Positions 46,175-55,886 are shown, counted from the stretch's first letter. The stretch is 64,000 bases of DNA from Marine Group I thaumarchaeote (GCA_013390905.1 JACATG010000004.1:1-64000), one strand, 5' to 3'. Notes: a model not told the origin generated them from the sequence alone. Numbers and translations are program-made.

Positions 46175-46708
46175 TTATTTTCTACTAAATCCTTGATTAT
46201 TAATTACATTAATTGTATTTGTAGATTTTATACCCTGTATTTTTCTGACCTTTTTGCTAACAATTTCAGAAATGTCATTATATGTAGGAGACATAATCTT
46301 GCAGATCAGTTTATTGTGTCCAACCAATACATTGACCTCTACCACTTCAGGAATTTCTTCCAAGTTTTTAATTACGCTGTACTCGTCTGACTTTGAACAA
46401 TGAATAGTGATAAATGCTTTGGCCATATAGTTATCTAATATTTTTTGTTCAATTTCGTTTGTTTTTAAGAACCCTAGTTTTTCATCAACTATTAAGGTGA
46501 GAGTTGATCTGATGTTTGAAATTTTTCTTATTCCCTTTGAAATGTCATGTTGAATATTCTCTTCATTAGAAGATACTAGTTTAGTTAAGATGTCCCAAGT
46601 CCCAAATGTACCAAATGCATCAGTAATGCTTGGTATATTTTTTAGATTAGAAATTACAGAATCTTCAGTCCCAGACTCATTTATTATTAGAACATAGGCT
46701 TTTACCAT
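46175..46708 (-). CDS. tandem stand-alone Lrp/AsnC ligand-binding (RAM) domains
   Basis: Two successive RAM domains (about 1-77 and 92-170; starts MVKAYVLIINESG and KAFITIHCSKSDE) form this 177-residue protein. Each has the conserved V-x-G-x-F/Y-D-I/L-style segment (FGTFGTWDILTKL; the second copy is less conserved). There is no HTH, so it senses amino acids or small ligands without binding DNA, perhaps by pairing with full Lrp proteins. A related 79-aa RAM protein is 8 bp upstream. Confidence 0.85.
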   Translation of the reverse strand: MVKAYVLIINESGTEDSVISNLKNIPSITDAFGTFGTWDILTKLVSSNEENIQHDISKGIRKISNIRSTLTLIVDEKLGFLKTNEIEQKILDNYMAKAFITIHCSKSDEYSVIKNLEEIPEVVEVNVLVGHNKLICKIMSPTYNDISEIVSKKVRKIQGIKSTNTINVINNQGFSRK

Positions 46709-46716
46709 AAATTATC

Positions 46717-46956
46717 CTAATTTTGTCCCGGAATTCCCATTAGTGTAAGAGTTGAACGAACATGTGCAAGTCTTCTGATGTTCCAAGTAATAACTTCTTT
46801 TAGTTTATCTCTGTCTTTGTTCTCTACCTTTGTAATTATGTCATATGCGCCAAATGTTCCATGAACTTCCTTTACAGAATCTATGTGCTTTAGGTCTTCG
46901 ATTATGCCCTCTTCAGAACCAAGATCACAATTAACTAAAACATAAGCGGTTTCCAC
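46717..46956 (-). CDS. stand-alone Lrp/AsnC ligand-binding (RAM) domain
   Basis: A 79-residue single RAM domain (AYVLVNCDLGSEEGI, then VHGTFGAYDIITKVE and RSTLTLMG) with no DNA-binding part. It is 8 bp from the tandem RAM protein, with which it shares the FGxxDIxTK block and the C-terminal RSTLTL strand, so the pair is cotranscribed and likely derived by duplication. Confidence 0.88.
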   Translation of the reverse strand: METAYVLVNCDLGSEEGIIEDLKHIDSVKEVHGTFGAYDIITKVENKDRDKLKEVITWNIRRLAHVRSTLTLMGIPGQN

Positions 46957-47131
46957 AAAACAAATATGTAAAAAATATATTTAAAATAAACCATAAAGAA
47001 TACTTAAAAATGTTTAATTACACGCTATATTTCTATAAATATTTTTGATTTCTTAGTGATGAGCTTTTTCTTTCACAAAACCATTATGTGATTATGAGTC
47101 TTCATAAAGCCCAATTTTTCTCTCAAATCAT

Positions 47132-48052
47132 ATGGTATCGTCGATAAACTTTGTAGTTTTAGGCAAACAAGACATTGCATCGGGCTTTGGAAAAAAGGGA
47201 ACAGTGACTGATCTTTCTCTTTATGATAGAAAAGAATCTGACGTAATCAAAACTTGGGTAATTCCAAGTGGGTTTCCTGATAAAATACAGCCATTGTTTC
47301 AGGCAATCAATCTAGCAGAATATGTGATATTTCATGTAGATAAATTAGATAAATTTACTGGAGAACAAATTATTGCACTTGATTCATTAAAAAAAGAAAA
47401 AGGAATCTTGTCTCATACTTTTGATGTTGATGAATCCAAATTAGATGCAATGATCAAAGGAACTGTAGTTGAAAAATACATCAAAGTTGATCAAGACAAA
47501 ATCAAAGAAGAGATGAATAAACTTGAACCAATCTCAAATGATGGTCCATCTGAGATGGTAATTGATCATTGCTTTGATGTTAAAGGAGTTGGAACTGTAA
47601 TTTTAGGTAAAGTGACAAATGGAAAAGTAAAGCAATATGATAATCTTAAACTGTATCCTGCAGGAATTGATATTCTCATAAAGTCAATCCAAATGCATGA
47701 TGATCCTGTGGAGGAATCTATCTGTCCCGCAAGAGTAGGACTTGCAGTAAAAGGTGTAAAACCTGACGAAGTTGGGAGGGGTGATGTGATTTCTGAAGAG
47801 GGGGTGGTAGATGTAAAATCTGAAATTGAACTTGATTTTGAAAAGAATCCGTTTTACAAGAGTGAAATTGCAGAAAATCAAGGCTGTTTGGTCAGCATTG
47901 GATTACAGATTAATGCTGCAAAATTCTCATCAATCTCTCCTCTAAAACTTACATTTGAAAAACCAATTGTATGCAAAAAAGATCAAATTGTTGTGATTTT
48001 AAAACCTGAATCTACCACTATCAGAATTTTAGGCAGTGGTAAAATCAAATAA
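47132..48052 (+). CDS. degenerate SelB/EF-Tu-like translation factor
   Basis: The 306-residue protein has a compact N-terminal domain (about 1-125) in the position of a GTPase G domain. Its P-loop is unrecognisable (GKQDIASGFGKKGT) and neither DxxG nor NKxD is intact. From about residue 140 on, the domain-2 barrel (VIDHCFDVKGVGTVILGKV) and domain-3-like barrel of EF-Tu/SelB follow. It cannot hydrolyse GTP by the usual mechanism and may be a structural paralogue of the selenocysteine factor or of EF-1alpha. Similar GTPase-dead relatives are seen in archaea. Confidence 0.7.
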   Translation: MVSSINFVVLGKQDIASGFGKKGTVTDLSLYDRKESDVIKTWVIPSGFPDKIQPLFQAINLAEYVIFHVDKLDKFTGEQIIALDSLKKEKGILSHTFDVDESKLDAMIKGTVVEKYIKVDQDKIKEEMNKLEPISNDGPSEMVIDHCFDVKGVGTVILGKVTNGKVKQYDNLKLYPAGIDILIKSIQMHDDPVEESICPARVGLAVKGVKPDEVGRGDVISEEGVVDVKSEIELDFEKNPFYKSEIAENQGCLVSIGLQINAAKFSSISPLKLTFEKPIVCKKDQIVVILKPESTTIRILGSGKIK

Positions 48053-48069
48053 CAACCAAATCCTACTAA

Positions 48070-48195
48070 ATGCTGATGGAACCAGTACGTTCTTGTCCTA
48101 TTTGCCCTAAATGCGGTTCAAAGAGATTTGTTAAACTACCTGGAAAAAAGGTCACTGTAAAATGTCGCTCTTGTAATAAAGTAATCAAAATCTAA
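48070..48195 (+). CDS. zinc-ribbon microprotein (41 aa)
   Basis: From ATG 48070 (a second ATG is at 48076) to TAA this encodes 41 residues with CPICPKCGSKRF and CRSCNKVIKI: two CxxC knuckles 22 residues apart, typical of a rubredoxin-like zinc ribbon, and a basic middle segment. It lies between the SelB-like gene and ilvC on the same strand. Confidence 0.65.
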   Translation: MLMEPVRSCPICPKCGSKRFVKLPGKKVTVKCRSCNKVIKI

Positions 48196-48233
48196 ATTTC
48201 ATAGTTAATATTTGCAATATTCTTGCCAAAGTT

Positions 48234-49232
48234 ATGGTAAAAATATGGAAAGATAACGATATCAGTCTTGATCCACTTAAGGATCAAACAATCGCAGTAC
48301 TTGGTTATGGAATTCAAGGTAATGCACAATCTAACAATATGAAAGATTCTGGCCTAAATGTAATAATAGGTCTTAAGGAAGGCGGGAATAGCTGGAAAAA
48401 AGCCGAAGCTGATGGTCACAAAGTAATGTCTATTGCAGAGGCAACAAAGCAAGGAGACATTATTCACGTGTTGATTCCAGATATGATTCAAGCTCAGGTG
48501 TACAAAGATGAAATCGAACCTAATCTTTCTGAAGGAAAAGCATTGTCATTTTCTCATGCAGCTGCAATCTATTGGAAATGGATTGAAGCCCCTAAGAACG
48601 TTGATCTTATCATGATTGCACCAAAAGGACCTGGCTCCAAAGTTAGAGAAACATATCTTGATAATTTTGGAACCCCCTCAATTGTTGCAGTTGAACAAGA
48701 TTTTACAGGAAAAGCATGGGATAGAACATTAGGAATTGCAAAAGCAATAGGAAGCGCAAAAGCTGGATTAATTAAAACTACTTTTAAAGAAGAAGTAGAA
48801 ACTGATTGGTTTGGTGAACAAGCTGATCTTTGTGGCGGTACAGCTTCTATGGTAACGAATGCATTTGAAACTCTAGTTGAAGCAGGATATCAACCAGAAA
48901 TTGCATACTTTGAAGTCTTACATGAACTCAAACTCATTGTAGACTTGATTCAGAGATATGGAATCAATGGAATGTGGAGACGTGTAAGTGAAACTGCTCG
49001 ATATGGTGGTCTAACTCGTGGACCAATGGTTATGGATTCTACAAACAAAGAGAAGATGAAAAAAATCCTTACCACGATTCAAGATGGCACATTTAACAAA
49101 GAGTGGATCTCTGAATATCAGAAAAGTGGTAAAGATTCATTTAACAAATACATGAAACAATATGACGAACACCAAATTGAAAAAGTTGGTAAAGAAATGC
49201 GTAAAATGATGTGGCCTGATTCCACAGAATAA
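48234..49232 (+). CDS. ilvC: ketol-acid reductoisomerase
   Basis: Catalyses the NADPH-linked rearrangement and reduction step of valine, isoleucine and leucine synthesis. The Rossmann motif VLGYGIQGNAQ is near residue 24, and the C-terminal domain has the metal-binding Asp/Glu in DLCGG, plus the ELKLIVDLI segment with Glu. The 332-residue length is that of class I enzymes. Confidence 0.97.
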   Translation: MVKIWKDNDISLDPLKDQTIAVLGYGIQGNAQSNNMKDSGLNVIIGLKEGGNSWKKAEADGHKVMSIAEATKQGDIIHVLIPDMIQAQVYKDEIEPNLSEGKALSFSHAAAIYWKWIEAPKNVDLIMIAPKGPGSKVRETYLDNFGTPSIVAVEQDFTGKAWDRTLGIAKAIGSAKAGLIKTTFKEEVETDWFGEQADLCGGTASMVTNAFETLVEAGYQPEIAYFEVLHELKLIVDLIQRYGINGMWRRVSETARYGGLTRGPMVMDSTNKEKMKKILTTIQDGTFNKEWISEYQKSGKDSFNKYMKQYDEHQIEKVGKEMRKMMWPDSTE

Positions 49233-49242
49233 TCTTTTTTTC

Positions 49243-49665
49243 TTAAATTTTTCTTAATTTAGAAACGCCGGTAGTAATATGATCAATGATTGTTGGCAGT
49301 GGCGTACCTGGACCAAACACGTGATTCACTCCTGACTTTATCAAAGCTTTATGGTCTACATCTGGAATTACTCCTCCTCCAACAACAAGTACATCGTTGA
49401 TTCCTTTCTTTTTTATTGCTTTTACCACTCTGGGAAAAAGTGTTCCATGTGCACCATTTAGCAAACTCATTGCAACTGCATCAACATCTTCATCCTCTGC
49501 AATCTGTGCCACTCTTTCAGGAGTTGCAAAAAGTCCAGAATAGATTACTTCCATTCCTGCATCTCTAAACGCTCTACAAAGTACTAAAGCGCCCCTATCG
49601 TGACCATCAAGACCTAATTTGGCAACCAAGATTTTGATACTTCGTGATGCAGTCTTTTGTTTCAT
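49243..49665 (-). CDS. mcmA2: methylmalonyl-CoA mutase, B12-binding subunit
   Basis: The small subunit of the two-subunit archaeal mutase that isomerises methylmalonyl-CoA and succinyl-CoA. The 140 residues form the cobalamin-binding domain: LDGHDRG (the D-x-H-x-x-G motif with the cobalt-ligating His), SLLNGAHGT and VVGGGVIPD. The large subunit (53651-55243) is about 4 kb away on the other strand, separated by the M1 aminopeptidase; MeaB lies next to the large subunit. Confidence 0.95.
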   Translation of the reverse strand: MKQKTASRSIKILVAKLGLDGHDRGALVLCRAFRDAGMEVIYSGLFATPERVAQIAEDEDVDAVAMSLLNGAHGTLFPRVVKAIKKKGINDVLVVGGGVIPDVDHKALIKSGVNHVFGPGTPLPTIIDHITTGVSKLRKI

Positions 49666-49782
49666 AATTATATTTGTTTTCAGTATATTTTAAAACTTTA
49701 TTTGATTTTCTAATCTGTGAAAATAATCTGTAGTTTACAAGAATAGAAAATCTACTTAAAGCGTAACAAAAGTATCTCAGAC

Positions 49783-52284
49783 GTGAACACTACTCCAATT
49801 AATTATGAATTAACTTTTGAGCCTGATCTCAAAAAATTTACCTTCCATGGAACTGAATCAATTTTAGTATATTGCAAAAAACTTACAAACACAATAACAA
49901 TGAATTGTGCAGAACTAAAGATAAAATCATGTCAAGTAAAATTTGCAGGAAAAATCATCAAATCAACTCCACAAACAAATGAGAAAAATGAAGAATTACA
50001 AATAAAATTAGGAGAAAAAATTAAAGGTAATGTAACAATCAACATAGAATTTCAAGGAATTTTAAATGACAGACTTCTTGGATTTTATCGTAGTAAATAC
50101 AAACATGGTGGCAAGACAAAATATCTTGCTACCACACAATTTGAGGCAGCAGATGCCAGACGTGCATTTCCTTGTTGGGACGAACCTGAAGCAAAAGCAT
50201 CATTTGAAATTTCAATTATTGCAGACAATAAATTCACTGCAATCTCAAATATGCCAATTAAATCAAAGAAAAAAACTGGAAGCAAAACCATTTACAAATT
50301 TAGGAAGACTCCAGTTGTCTCAACATATTTAATCTATCTTGGCGTTGGAGAATTTGAATATCTAACTGGAAAGATTGGTAAAACACAGATTAGAGTTGTA
50401 ACAACAAAAGGAAACAAATCAAAAGGAAAATTTTCATTAGAATTAGGGAAAAAACTTCTTACATCTTATGAAAAATATTTTGGAATAAAATTCCCATTAC
50501 CAAAACTTGATTTGATTGCAATTCCAGACTTTGCAGCTGGTGCCATGGAAAACTGGGGAGCAATTACTTTCAGAGAGACAATTTTGCTTTATGATCCTAA
50601 AACATCTTCCACTAGAACCAAACAATACATTGCTGAAGTAATCTCTCATGAGATTGCACATATGTGGTTTGGAAATCTAGTTACAATGAAGTGGTGGAAT
50701 GATTTGTGGCTAAATGAAAGCTTTGCAACCTTTATGGCGACAAAGTTTGTTGACAAATTCTATCCTGAATGGGATTTGTGGAGTCAGTTTATTGAGGATG
50801 CAATGAATGTTGCAATGGGTCTTGATACTCTAAAAACAACACACCCAATAGATGTCAAAGTAAACTCTCCATCTGAAATTAGAGAAATCTTTGATGCAAT
50901 TTCTTATGATAAAGGTGGGTGTGTATTGCGAATGCTTGAACATTATGTGGGAGAACCAAACTTCAGAAAAGGTCTAAAACAATATCTTTCTGATTTCAAA
51001 TACAAAAACGCTGAAGGAAAGGACTTGTGGAATGCAATTGGCAAAGCATCGCGAATGCCTGTCACATCAATGATAAACACATGGCTCAAACAGCCTGGAT
51101 TTCCACTAGTTGAGATTAATCAAGATGGAAATTCACTGAAACTTAAACAAAAGAGATACTTGCTTGAACACGATGAAAAGTTCAGCAAAGGTCTATGGTC
51201 CATTCCATTATCTTTGGGACTAGAAAACGAAATTTCTAAAAAACTATTTTCTAAAAAATCTCTGTCTATAAAACTACCAAAGAATACTATCGGTTTTGTT
51301 GCCAACTATGGAAGAAAGGGATTCTATCGTGTAAAGTATGATGAAGGAATTTTACTTGATTTGAAAATGTTAGTAGATGAAAAACGTATACCTGAAATCG
51401 ACCGATGGGCAATTCAAAATGATTTATTTTCCTTTTGTGTTTCGGGCGATGAACAAGTACGAAATTATCTTGATTTCTCTGATGCATATTATGACGAAGA
51501 TAGTTATCTTGTATCAGTAAATGTGGCACATAATCTGGCTTCATTATATTTTCGCGCATTTGATGAAAAATTTGTAGAAGAAATTTATGATTATGCCGTG
51601 AATTACTTTAGAAAAATTTTATTTAATCTAGGATGGGATCCCAAAAAATCAGATAAGCATACTGACGCATTACTTCGCGCATTTGTGATTTCTGTCTTGG
51701 GAAAAATGAACGATGAAGAAGTTACAGAAGAAGCTCTTAGAAGATATGATAAATTCCTAAAATCACCTAGTTCTTTGTCACCTGATTTAGTAGAACCAAT
51801 TTGCTCAATCGCAGCATGGAATGGAAATACAAAAACTCATGGAGAACTAACAAAACTATACCAGAATGCAAAAACCATGGAGGAGAAACTTCGCTTCTTA
51901 GGTGCTATGTGTGGATTTAAAGACAAAAAACTTCTTATCAAATCACTTGACTTTTCCCAAACCTCTGAAGTTCGTTCTCAAAATATGCAATTACCAATCA
52001 TGAAAGTTGCTGCAAATCCATATGGGGATAAAGTATTATGGCCATGGTTAAAGAAAAACTGGAAAAAACTAAACAAAAAGGTAGGACATGGAAACCCTTT
52101 GTTTAATAGAATTGTTGCTAGCATCTCTTCTGTAACTAATGACTCTATGGAGAAAGAAATTATACAATTCTTCAAAAAGAATCCAACTCCTGGTACAGAA
52201 CGTACTCAAGCTCAAACCCTTGAACGAATACGAATTAACTCAAAATTTCTTAGAAGTATGAGAAAAGAGTTCAAAGATGGCTAG
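49783..52284 (+). CDS. M1-family aminopeptidase
   Basis: A zinc aminopeptidase of 833 residues beginning with GTG. Substrate-binding GAMENW is at about residue 252 and the zinc motif HEIAHMWFGN at about 289, followed by the third ligand Glu in NESFATFMA. The N-terminal beta domain and helical C-terminal domain are complete. It resembles the tricorn-interacting factor F2/F3 group of archaeal enzymes that finish peptide degradation after the proteasome. Confidence 0.93.
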   Translation: MNTTPINYELTFEPDLKKFTFHGTESILVYCKKLTNTITMNCAELKIKSCQVKFAGKIIKSTPQTNEKNEELQIKLGEKIKGNVTINIEFQGILNDRLLGFYRSKYKHGGKTKYLATTQFEAADARRAFPCWDEPEAKASFEISIIADNKFTAISNMPIKSKKKTGSKTIYKFRKTPVVSTYLIYLGVGEFEYLTGKIGKTQIRVVTTKGNKSKGKFSLELGKKLLTSYEKYFGIKFPLPKLDLIAIPDFAAGAMENWGAITFRETILLYDPKTSSTRTKQYIAEVISHEIAHMWFGNLVTMKWWNDLWLNESFATFMATKFVDKFYPEWDLWSQFIEDAMNVAMGLDTLKTTHPIDVKVNSPSEIREIFDAISYDKGGCVLRMLEHYVGEPNFRKGLKQYLSDFKYKNAEGKDLWNAIGKASRMPVTSMINTWLKQPGFPLVEINQDGNSLKLKQKRYLLEHDEKFSKGLWSIPLSLGLENEISKKLFSKKSLSIKLPKNTIGFVANYGRKGFYRVKYDEGILLDLKMLVDEKRIPEIDRWAIQNDLFSFCVSGDEQVRNYLDFSDAYYDEDSYLVSVNVAHNLASLYFRAFDEKFVEEIYDYAVNYFRKILFNLGWDPKKSDKHTDALLRAFVISVLGKMNDEEVTEEALRRYDKFLKSPSSLSPDLVEPICSIAAWNGNTKTHGELTKLYQNAKTMEEKLRFLGAMCGFKDKKLLIKSLDFSQTSEVRSQNMQLPIMKVAANPYGDKVLWPWLKKNWKKLNKKVGHGNPLFNRIVASISSVTNDSMEKEIIQFFKKNPTPGTERTQAQTLERIRINSKFLRSMRKEFKDG

Positions 52285-52684
52285 AAAACTTAGAACCCCT
52301 ATCTCCATTGCAATAATTACTGTTTTAGCAATAGTCTTTCTAATGGGTGGCGGAACAGATGACAAAGATATTCTTCGTCAAACTTTTCAAATAGATGCAA
52401 TATACTATGATTCTAGCCATGTTGAAATTTCTTATTTTGACAAATCTGGTAAAACAAATTCTGTCGTAATGGAAATTCTTGGAATGGAGAAATCTTTTCA
52501 AAAAACATTTTCTGATTCTGAATTTATTGAAATTGTCCCATTTCCAAATCTACCAAAATATGGTTGGGCAATTCATCCAGTAGTTTTGGAAGTTTATCAT
52601 GAAGAATTAGGTCACATTCAACTAAAAACTGAGATTCATGCACTTGATGAACCTGTTCCTCCTGTAATCTATTCTAGACCTTAG
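52277..52684 (+). CDS. membrane-anchored hypothetical protein (135 aa)
   Basis: The 135-residue protein has one N-terminal membrane helix (about 11-24), then a beta-rich soluble domain of about 105 residues, probably facing outside. It overlaps the end of the aminopeptidase gene by 8 bp, so is probably cotranscribed. No family recognised. Confidence 0.65.
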   Translation: MARKLRTPISIAIITVLAIVFLMGGGTDDKDILRQTFQIDAIYYDSSHVEISYFDKSGKTNSVVMEILGMEKSFQKTFSDSEFIEIVPFPNLPKYGWAIHPVVLEVYHEELGHIQLKTEIHALDEPVPPVIYSRP

Positions 52685-52728
52685 ATCGAATACAAGATTT
52701 TATTGCACCGCTAAAACCTTACTGTATA

Positions 52729-53646
52729 TTGGATTTGCTTGTGGATATTAAGAAAGGAAAACGTGGTGCAATTGCAAAAGCAATCAGTATTGTCGAAAAT
52801 AACCCAAAGGCAGCAAAGAAACTCTTAAAGAAAATTTTCAAAGATTCTGGAAACTCTATTATTATAGGCATTACCGGACCCGCTGGTTCTGGAAAAAGTT
52901 CCTTGATTAACAAAACTGTTCTTGCATTGAAAAAATTAGGCACAAAACCTGCTGTATTGGCAATTGATCCAACTAGTCATATTACTGGTGGGGCCATATT
53001 GGGTGATAGAGTTAGAATGACTGAATCTACTGATTCAGGAACATACATTCGAAGTATTGCATCCAGAGGTGCAACTGGTGCAGTATCTAATTCACTACGA
53101 AATATTATTCGCGTTTTAGAATATTCTGGATTTAACCCAATAATTATTGAAAGTGTTGGAGCTGGACAAACTGACGTAGAAATTTCAAACATTGCAGACA
53201 TTACTGTTGTTGTCTTTAATCCTAATACTGGTGATAGTATTCAAACTATTAAAGCTGGTTTGACTGAAATTGGAGATATCTATCTTGTAAACAAAAGTGA
53301 CCTTAGTGGAACAAACCAACTATTCGATGCAGTATTAGACTATATTGGAGATACAGAACGAAATCCAATAATTCTAAAAACATCTGTAAAAAAGAATACT
53401 GGAATTACTAAATTTGCACAAACCCTTAAAGATTTGATGGTGTCCAAAAAGAAATCAAAGAAAGAAAAAAATCATGAACGACTTGAAGTAGAATTAAAAG
53501 ATATTGTTTTAAACAACTTCAAAGAAAAGATTGGTGGCATGCTAGATTCTGATAAAACATTTTCAAAATATCTTAAAAAATTACAATCAAAAAGCATTGA
53601 CCCTTTTGAAGCTGGAGATAAAATCACAAAATCATTGTTGAAGTGA
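52729..53646 (+). CDS. meaB: MeaB/ArgK-type GTPase, chaperone of methylmalonyl-CoA mutase
   Basis: A G3E-family GTPase that guards and loads B12 mutases. Walker A is GPAGSGKSS (about residues 50-58), then a DPTSH switch I, ESVGAGQTDVE (switch II/base) and NKSDL for guanine specificity. The 305 residues start with TTG at 52729. It is 4 bp upstream of the mutase large subunit, strongly supporting the role. Confidence 0.95.
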   Translation: MDLLVDIKKGKRGAIAKAISIVENNPKAAKKLLKKIFKDSGNSIIIGITGPAGSGKSSLINKTVLALKKLGTKPAVLAIDPTSHITGGAILGDRVRMTESTDSGTYIRSIASRGATGAVSNSLRNIIRVLEYSGFNPIIIESVGAGQTDVEISNIADITVVVFNPNTGDSIQTIKAGLTEIGDIYLVNKSDLSGTNQLFDAVLDYIGDTERNPIILKTSVKKNTGITKFAQTLKDLMVSKKKSKKEKNHERLEVELKDIVLNNFKEKIGGMLDSDKTFSKYLKKLQSKSIDPFEAGDKITKSLLK

Positions 53647-53650
53647 TAAT

Positions 53651-55243
53651 ATGGTAGCAAAAAAATCTAAAGTACTTGAAAAGAAAATTTTTACTGATTC
53701 TGAATTTCTAGTAAAACGAATCTATCAAAAATCTTCTAAGAAGAAACCTATTGAAGATGCAGGAACATATCCATATACAAGAGGAATTCATCCTGAAATG
53801 TTCCGTGAAAGATTTTGGACTATGCGACAGTATTCTGGTTTTGGCGATGCCAAACTTACCAATCAGAGATTCAAATTCATGCTTGAAAAGGGTCAAACTG
53901 GTCTTAGTATGGCATTTGACTTGCCAACTCAGATTGGTTATGATTCAGATTCTCCCCAAGCCGAAGGCGAAGTAGGAAAAGTTGGTGTCTCCATCACATC
54001 AATTAAAGACATGATGGCTGCATTTGACGGTATCCCTCTTGGAAAGGTCAGTTCCTCAATGACCATTAATTCTACAGCATCAACATTACTTGCATACTAT
54101 ATTGTAGTTGGTGAATCACAGGGATTCAAAAGTAATGAACTTCGTGGTACTACTCAAAATGATATTTTAAAAGAATACATTGCAAGAAATACCTACATTT
54201 ATCCACCACAACCATCAATGCGGTTAATTGGTGACATGATAGAGTACTGTGCAGAAAAAGTACCCTCTTGGTATCCTGTTTCAATATCTGGCTACCACAT
54301 GCGAGAAGCCGGCTGTACAGCAACGCAAGAAGTTGCATTTACATTGGCAAATGCTATTGCCTATATCCAAACTTGTTTGGATAAGGGATTAAAGATTGAT
54401 GATTTTGCACCACGTCTTTCATTCTTCTTTTGTTGTACTATAGAATTCTTTGAAGAAGTTGCAAAGTTTAGAGTTGCACGTAAAGTTTATGCTAAAATTA
54501 TGAAAGAAATGTTTCATGCAAAGAATTCCCGTTCTTTACAACTAAAATTTCACACTCAAACCAGTGGCGAATCACTAACTGCACAACAACCAAATAACAA
54601 CATTGCACGTGTTACAATTCAGACAATGGCCGCAGTTGCTGGCGGCACCCAATCTCTTCACACAAATTCTAGAGATGAAGCACTTGCTCTTCCTACACAA
54701 GAATCTGCAAAAATTGCACTAAGAACCCAGCAAATTGTAGCCCATGAAAGTGGTATTACAAAGACTGCTGATCCATTGGCGGGTTCCTACTATCTGGAAG
54801 AATTGTGTGATCAAATTGAGGATGGCGTATGGAATTATCTTAAAAAAATTCAAAAAATGGGGGGTTCTGTAAAGGCAATAGAAAAAGGATTCTTTCAATC
54901 AGAAATCCGTCAAAACGCATATCGATTAAAGAAAGAAATCGATGCTAATGAAAGAATTCTTGTTGGCGTAAACAAGTACTCTGAAGAAGAAGAACAACCA
55001 GACTTGCTTCGAGTTGGTGGCGAAATTGAGATTCAACAGAGAAAGGCATTAAAAAAATTACGTACATCTAGAGACAAAAAGAAATGTGAGAAAGCACTTT
55101 CTGCAATGAAGAGTGCAGCAGAGACAGAAAAAAATCTTATGCCTTACATAGTTACATCTGTCAGGGCATTTGCTACAACTGGCGAAATCAGTAATACCCT
55201 CAGAGAAGTATTTGGTGAATATCGCCCAAAAGAGGTCTTTTAG
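53651..55243 (+). CDS. mcmA1: methylmalonyl-CoA mutase, large subunit
   Basis: The catalytic TIM-barrel subunit, 530 residues. Typical segments are GTYPYTRGIHPEMFRERFWTM (substrate and CoA contacts), SGYHMREAGCTATQE, HTQTSGESLTAQQPNNN, and SLHTNSRDEALALPT. It pairs with the B12 subunit at 49243. This reaction feeds succinyl-CoA and is required in the hydroxypropionate/hydroxybutyrate cycle. Its stop abuts the epimerase start with no gap. Confidence 0.97.
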   Translation: MVAKKSKVLEKKIFTDSEFLVKRIYQKSSKKKPIEDAGTYPYTRGIHPEMFRERFWTMRQYSGFGDAKLTNQRFKFMLEKGQTGLSMAFDLPTQIGYDSDSPQAEGEVGKVGVSITSIKDMMAAFDGIPLGKVSSSMTINSTASTLLAYYIVVGESQGFKSNELRGTTQNDILKEYIARNTYIYPPQPSMRLIGDMIEYCAEKVPSWYPVSISGYHMREAGCTATQEVAFTLANAIAYIQTCLDKGLKIDDFAPRLSFFFCCTIEFFEEVAKFRVARKVYAKIMKEMFHAKNSRSLQLKFHTQTSGESLTAQQPNNNIARVTIQTMAAVAGGTQSLHTNSRDEALALPTQESAKIALRTQQIVAHESGITKTADPLAGSYYLEELCDQIEDGVWNYLKKIQKMGGSVKAIEKGFFQSEIRQNAYRLKKEIDANERILVGVNKYSEEEEQPDLLRVGGEIEIQQRKALKKLRTSRDKKKCEKALSAMKSAAETEKNLMPYIVTSVRAFATTGEISNTLREVFGEYRPKEVF

Positions 55244-55642
55244 ATGAAGATTGATCACATTGCAATTGCAGTAAATAATGTAGAAGAGTCTGCTAAGGTA
55301 TACCAACAAGTACTGGGTGTTGATAATGTGGAATTTGAAACCATTGAAACAGAAGGTGTCAAAGTCGCAATCATTCATCTAGAAAATGGCAGAATTGAAC
55401 TAATGCAACCGACAAATGATTCTAGTCCAATTAAAAAATTCCTAGATAAAAAAGGACAGGGTCTGCATCATTTGGCATTAGAGACAGATAACATCGAAGA
55501 TGAAGTAGAAAGAATGGAAGGATGTGGGATTCAATTTCTAGGAAAAATAAGGCCTGGTTCCGCAGGAACTAAAGTTACTTTCATTCATCCAAAATCACTT
55601 TACGGTGTATTGGCAGAACTATGTTCTCATCCTAAAGAATGA
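55244..55642 (+). CDS. mce: methylmalonyl-CoA epimerase
   Basis: A vicinal-oxygen-chelate (glyoxalase fold) protein of 132 residues that interconverts the (S) and (R) forms of methylmalonyl-CoA, joining propionyl-CoA carboxylase to the mutase. Metal ligands are visible in KIDHIAIAV (His), IELMQPT (Glu), LHHLALETD (His) and GVLAELC (Glu). It begins directly after the mutase stop codon, so they are cotranscribed. Confidence 0.95.
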   Translation: MKIDHIAIAVNNVEESAKVYQQVLGVDNVEFETIETEGVKVAIIHLENGRIELMQPTNDSSPIKKFLDKKGQGLHHLALETDNIEDEVERMEGCGIQFLGKIRPGSAGTKVTFIHPKSLYGVLAELCSHPKE

Positions 55643-55886
55643 ATTAGATTCAAAGGCATACCGTGATGTTTAATATGTTTTTAAATTTTATTTTGTTATA
55701 CTTACATTGACGAGAATTCATTTTTTACCATAATGTCAAGCTGAGATGAAGTTTGACAAAAGGGAAAACATGAAAGGTTGTATAACAGGGTCCATGTTTT
55801 CCTAACTTCTCATCCTTTTTTCCAAATCTATTCTTAGATTCTAAACTCAAAAATAAATGTGGATTTTACACATTCACTTAGATTAA
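55643..55886. other. intergenic region with a long inverted repeat
   Basis: No gene is visible. Within it, 55763-55772 (ggaaaacatg) and 55793-55802 (catgttttcc) form a perfect 10-bp inverted repeat with a 20-base loop; weaker complementarity flanks it (gatgaagtt at about 55746 with aacttctcatc at 55805-55814). It could be the operon's 3' hairpin or a structured RNA. Confidence 0.6.
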
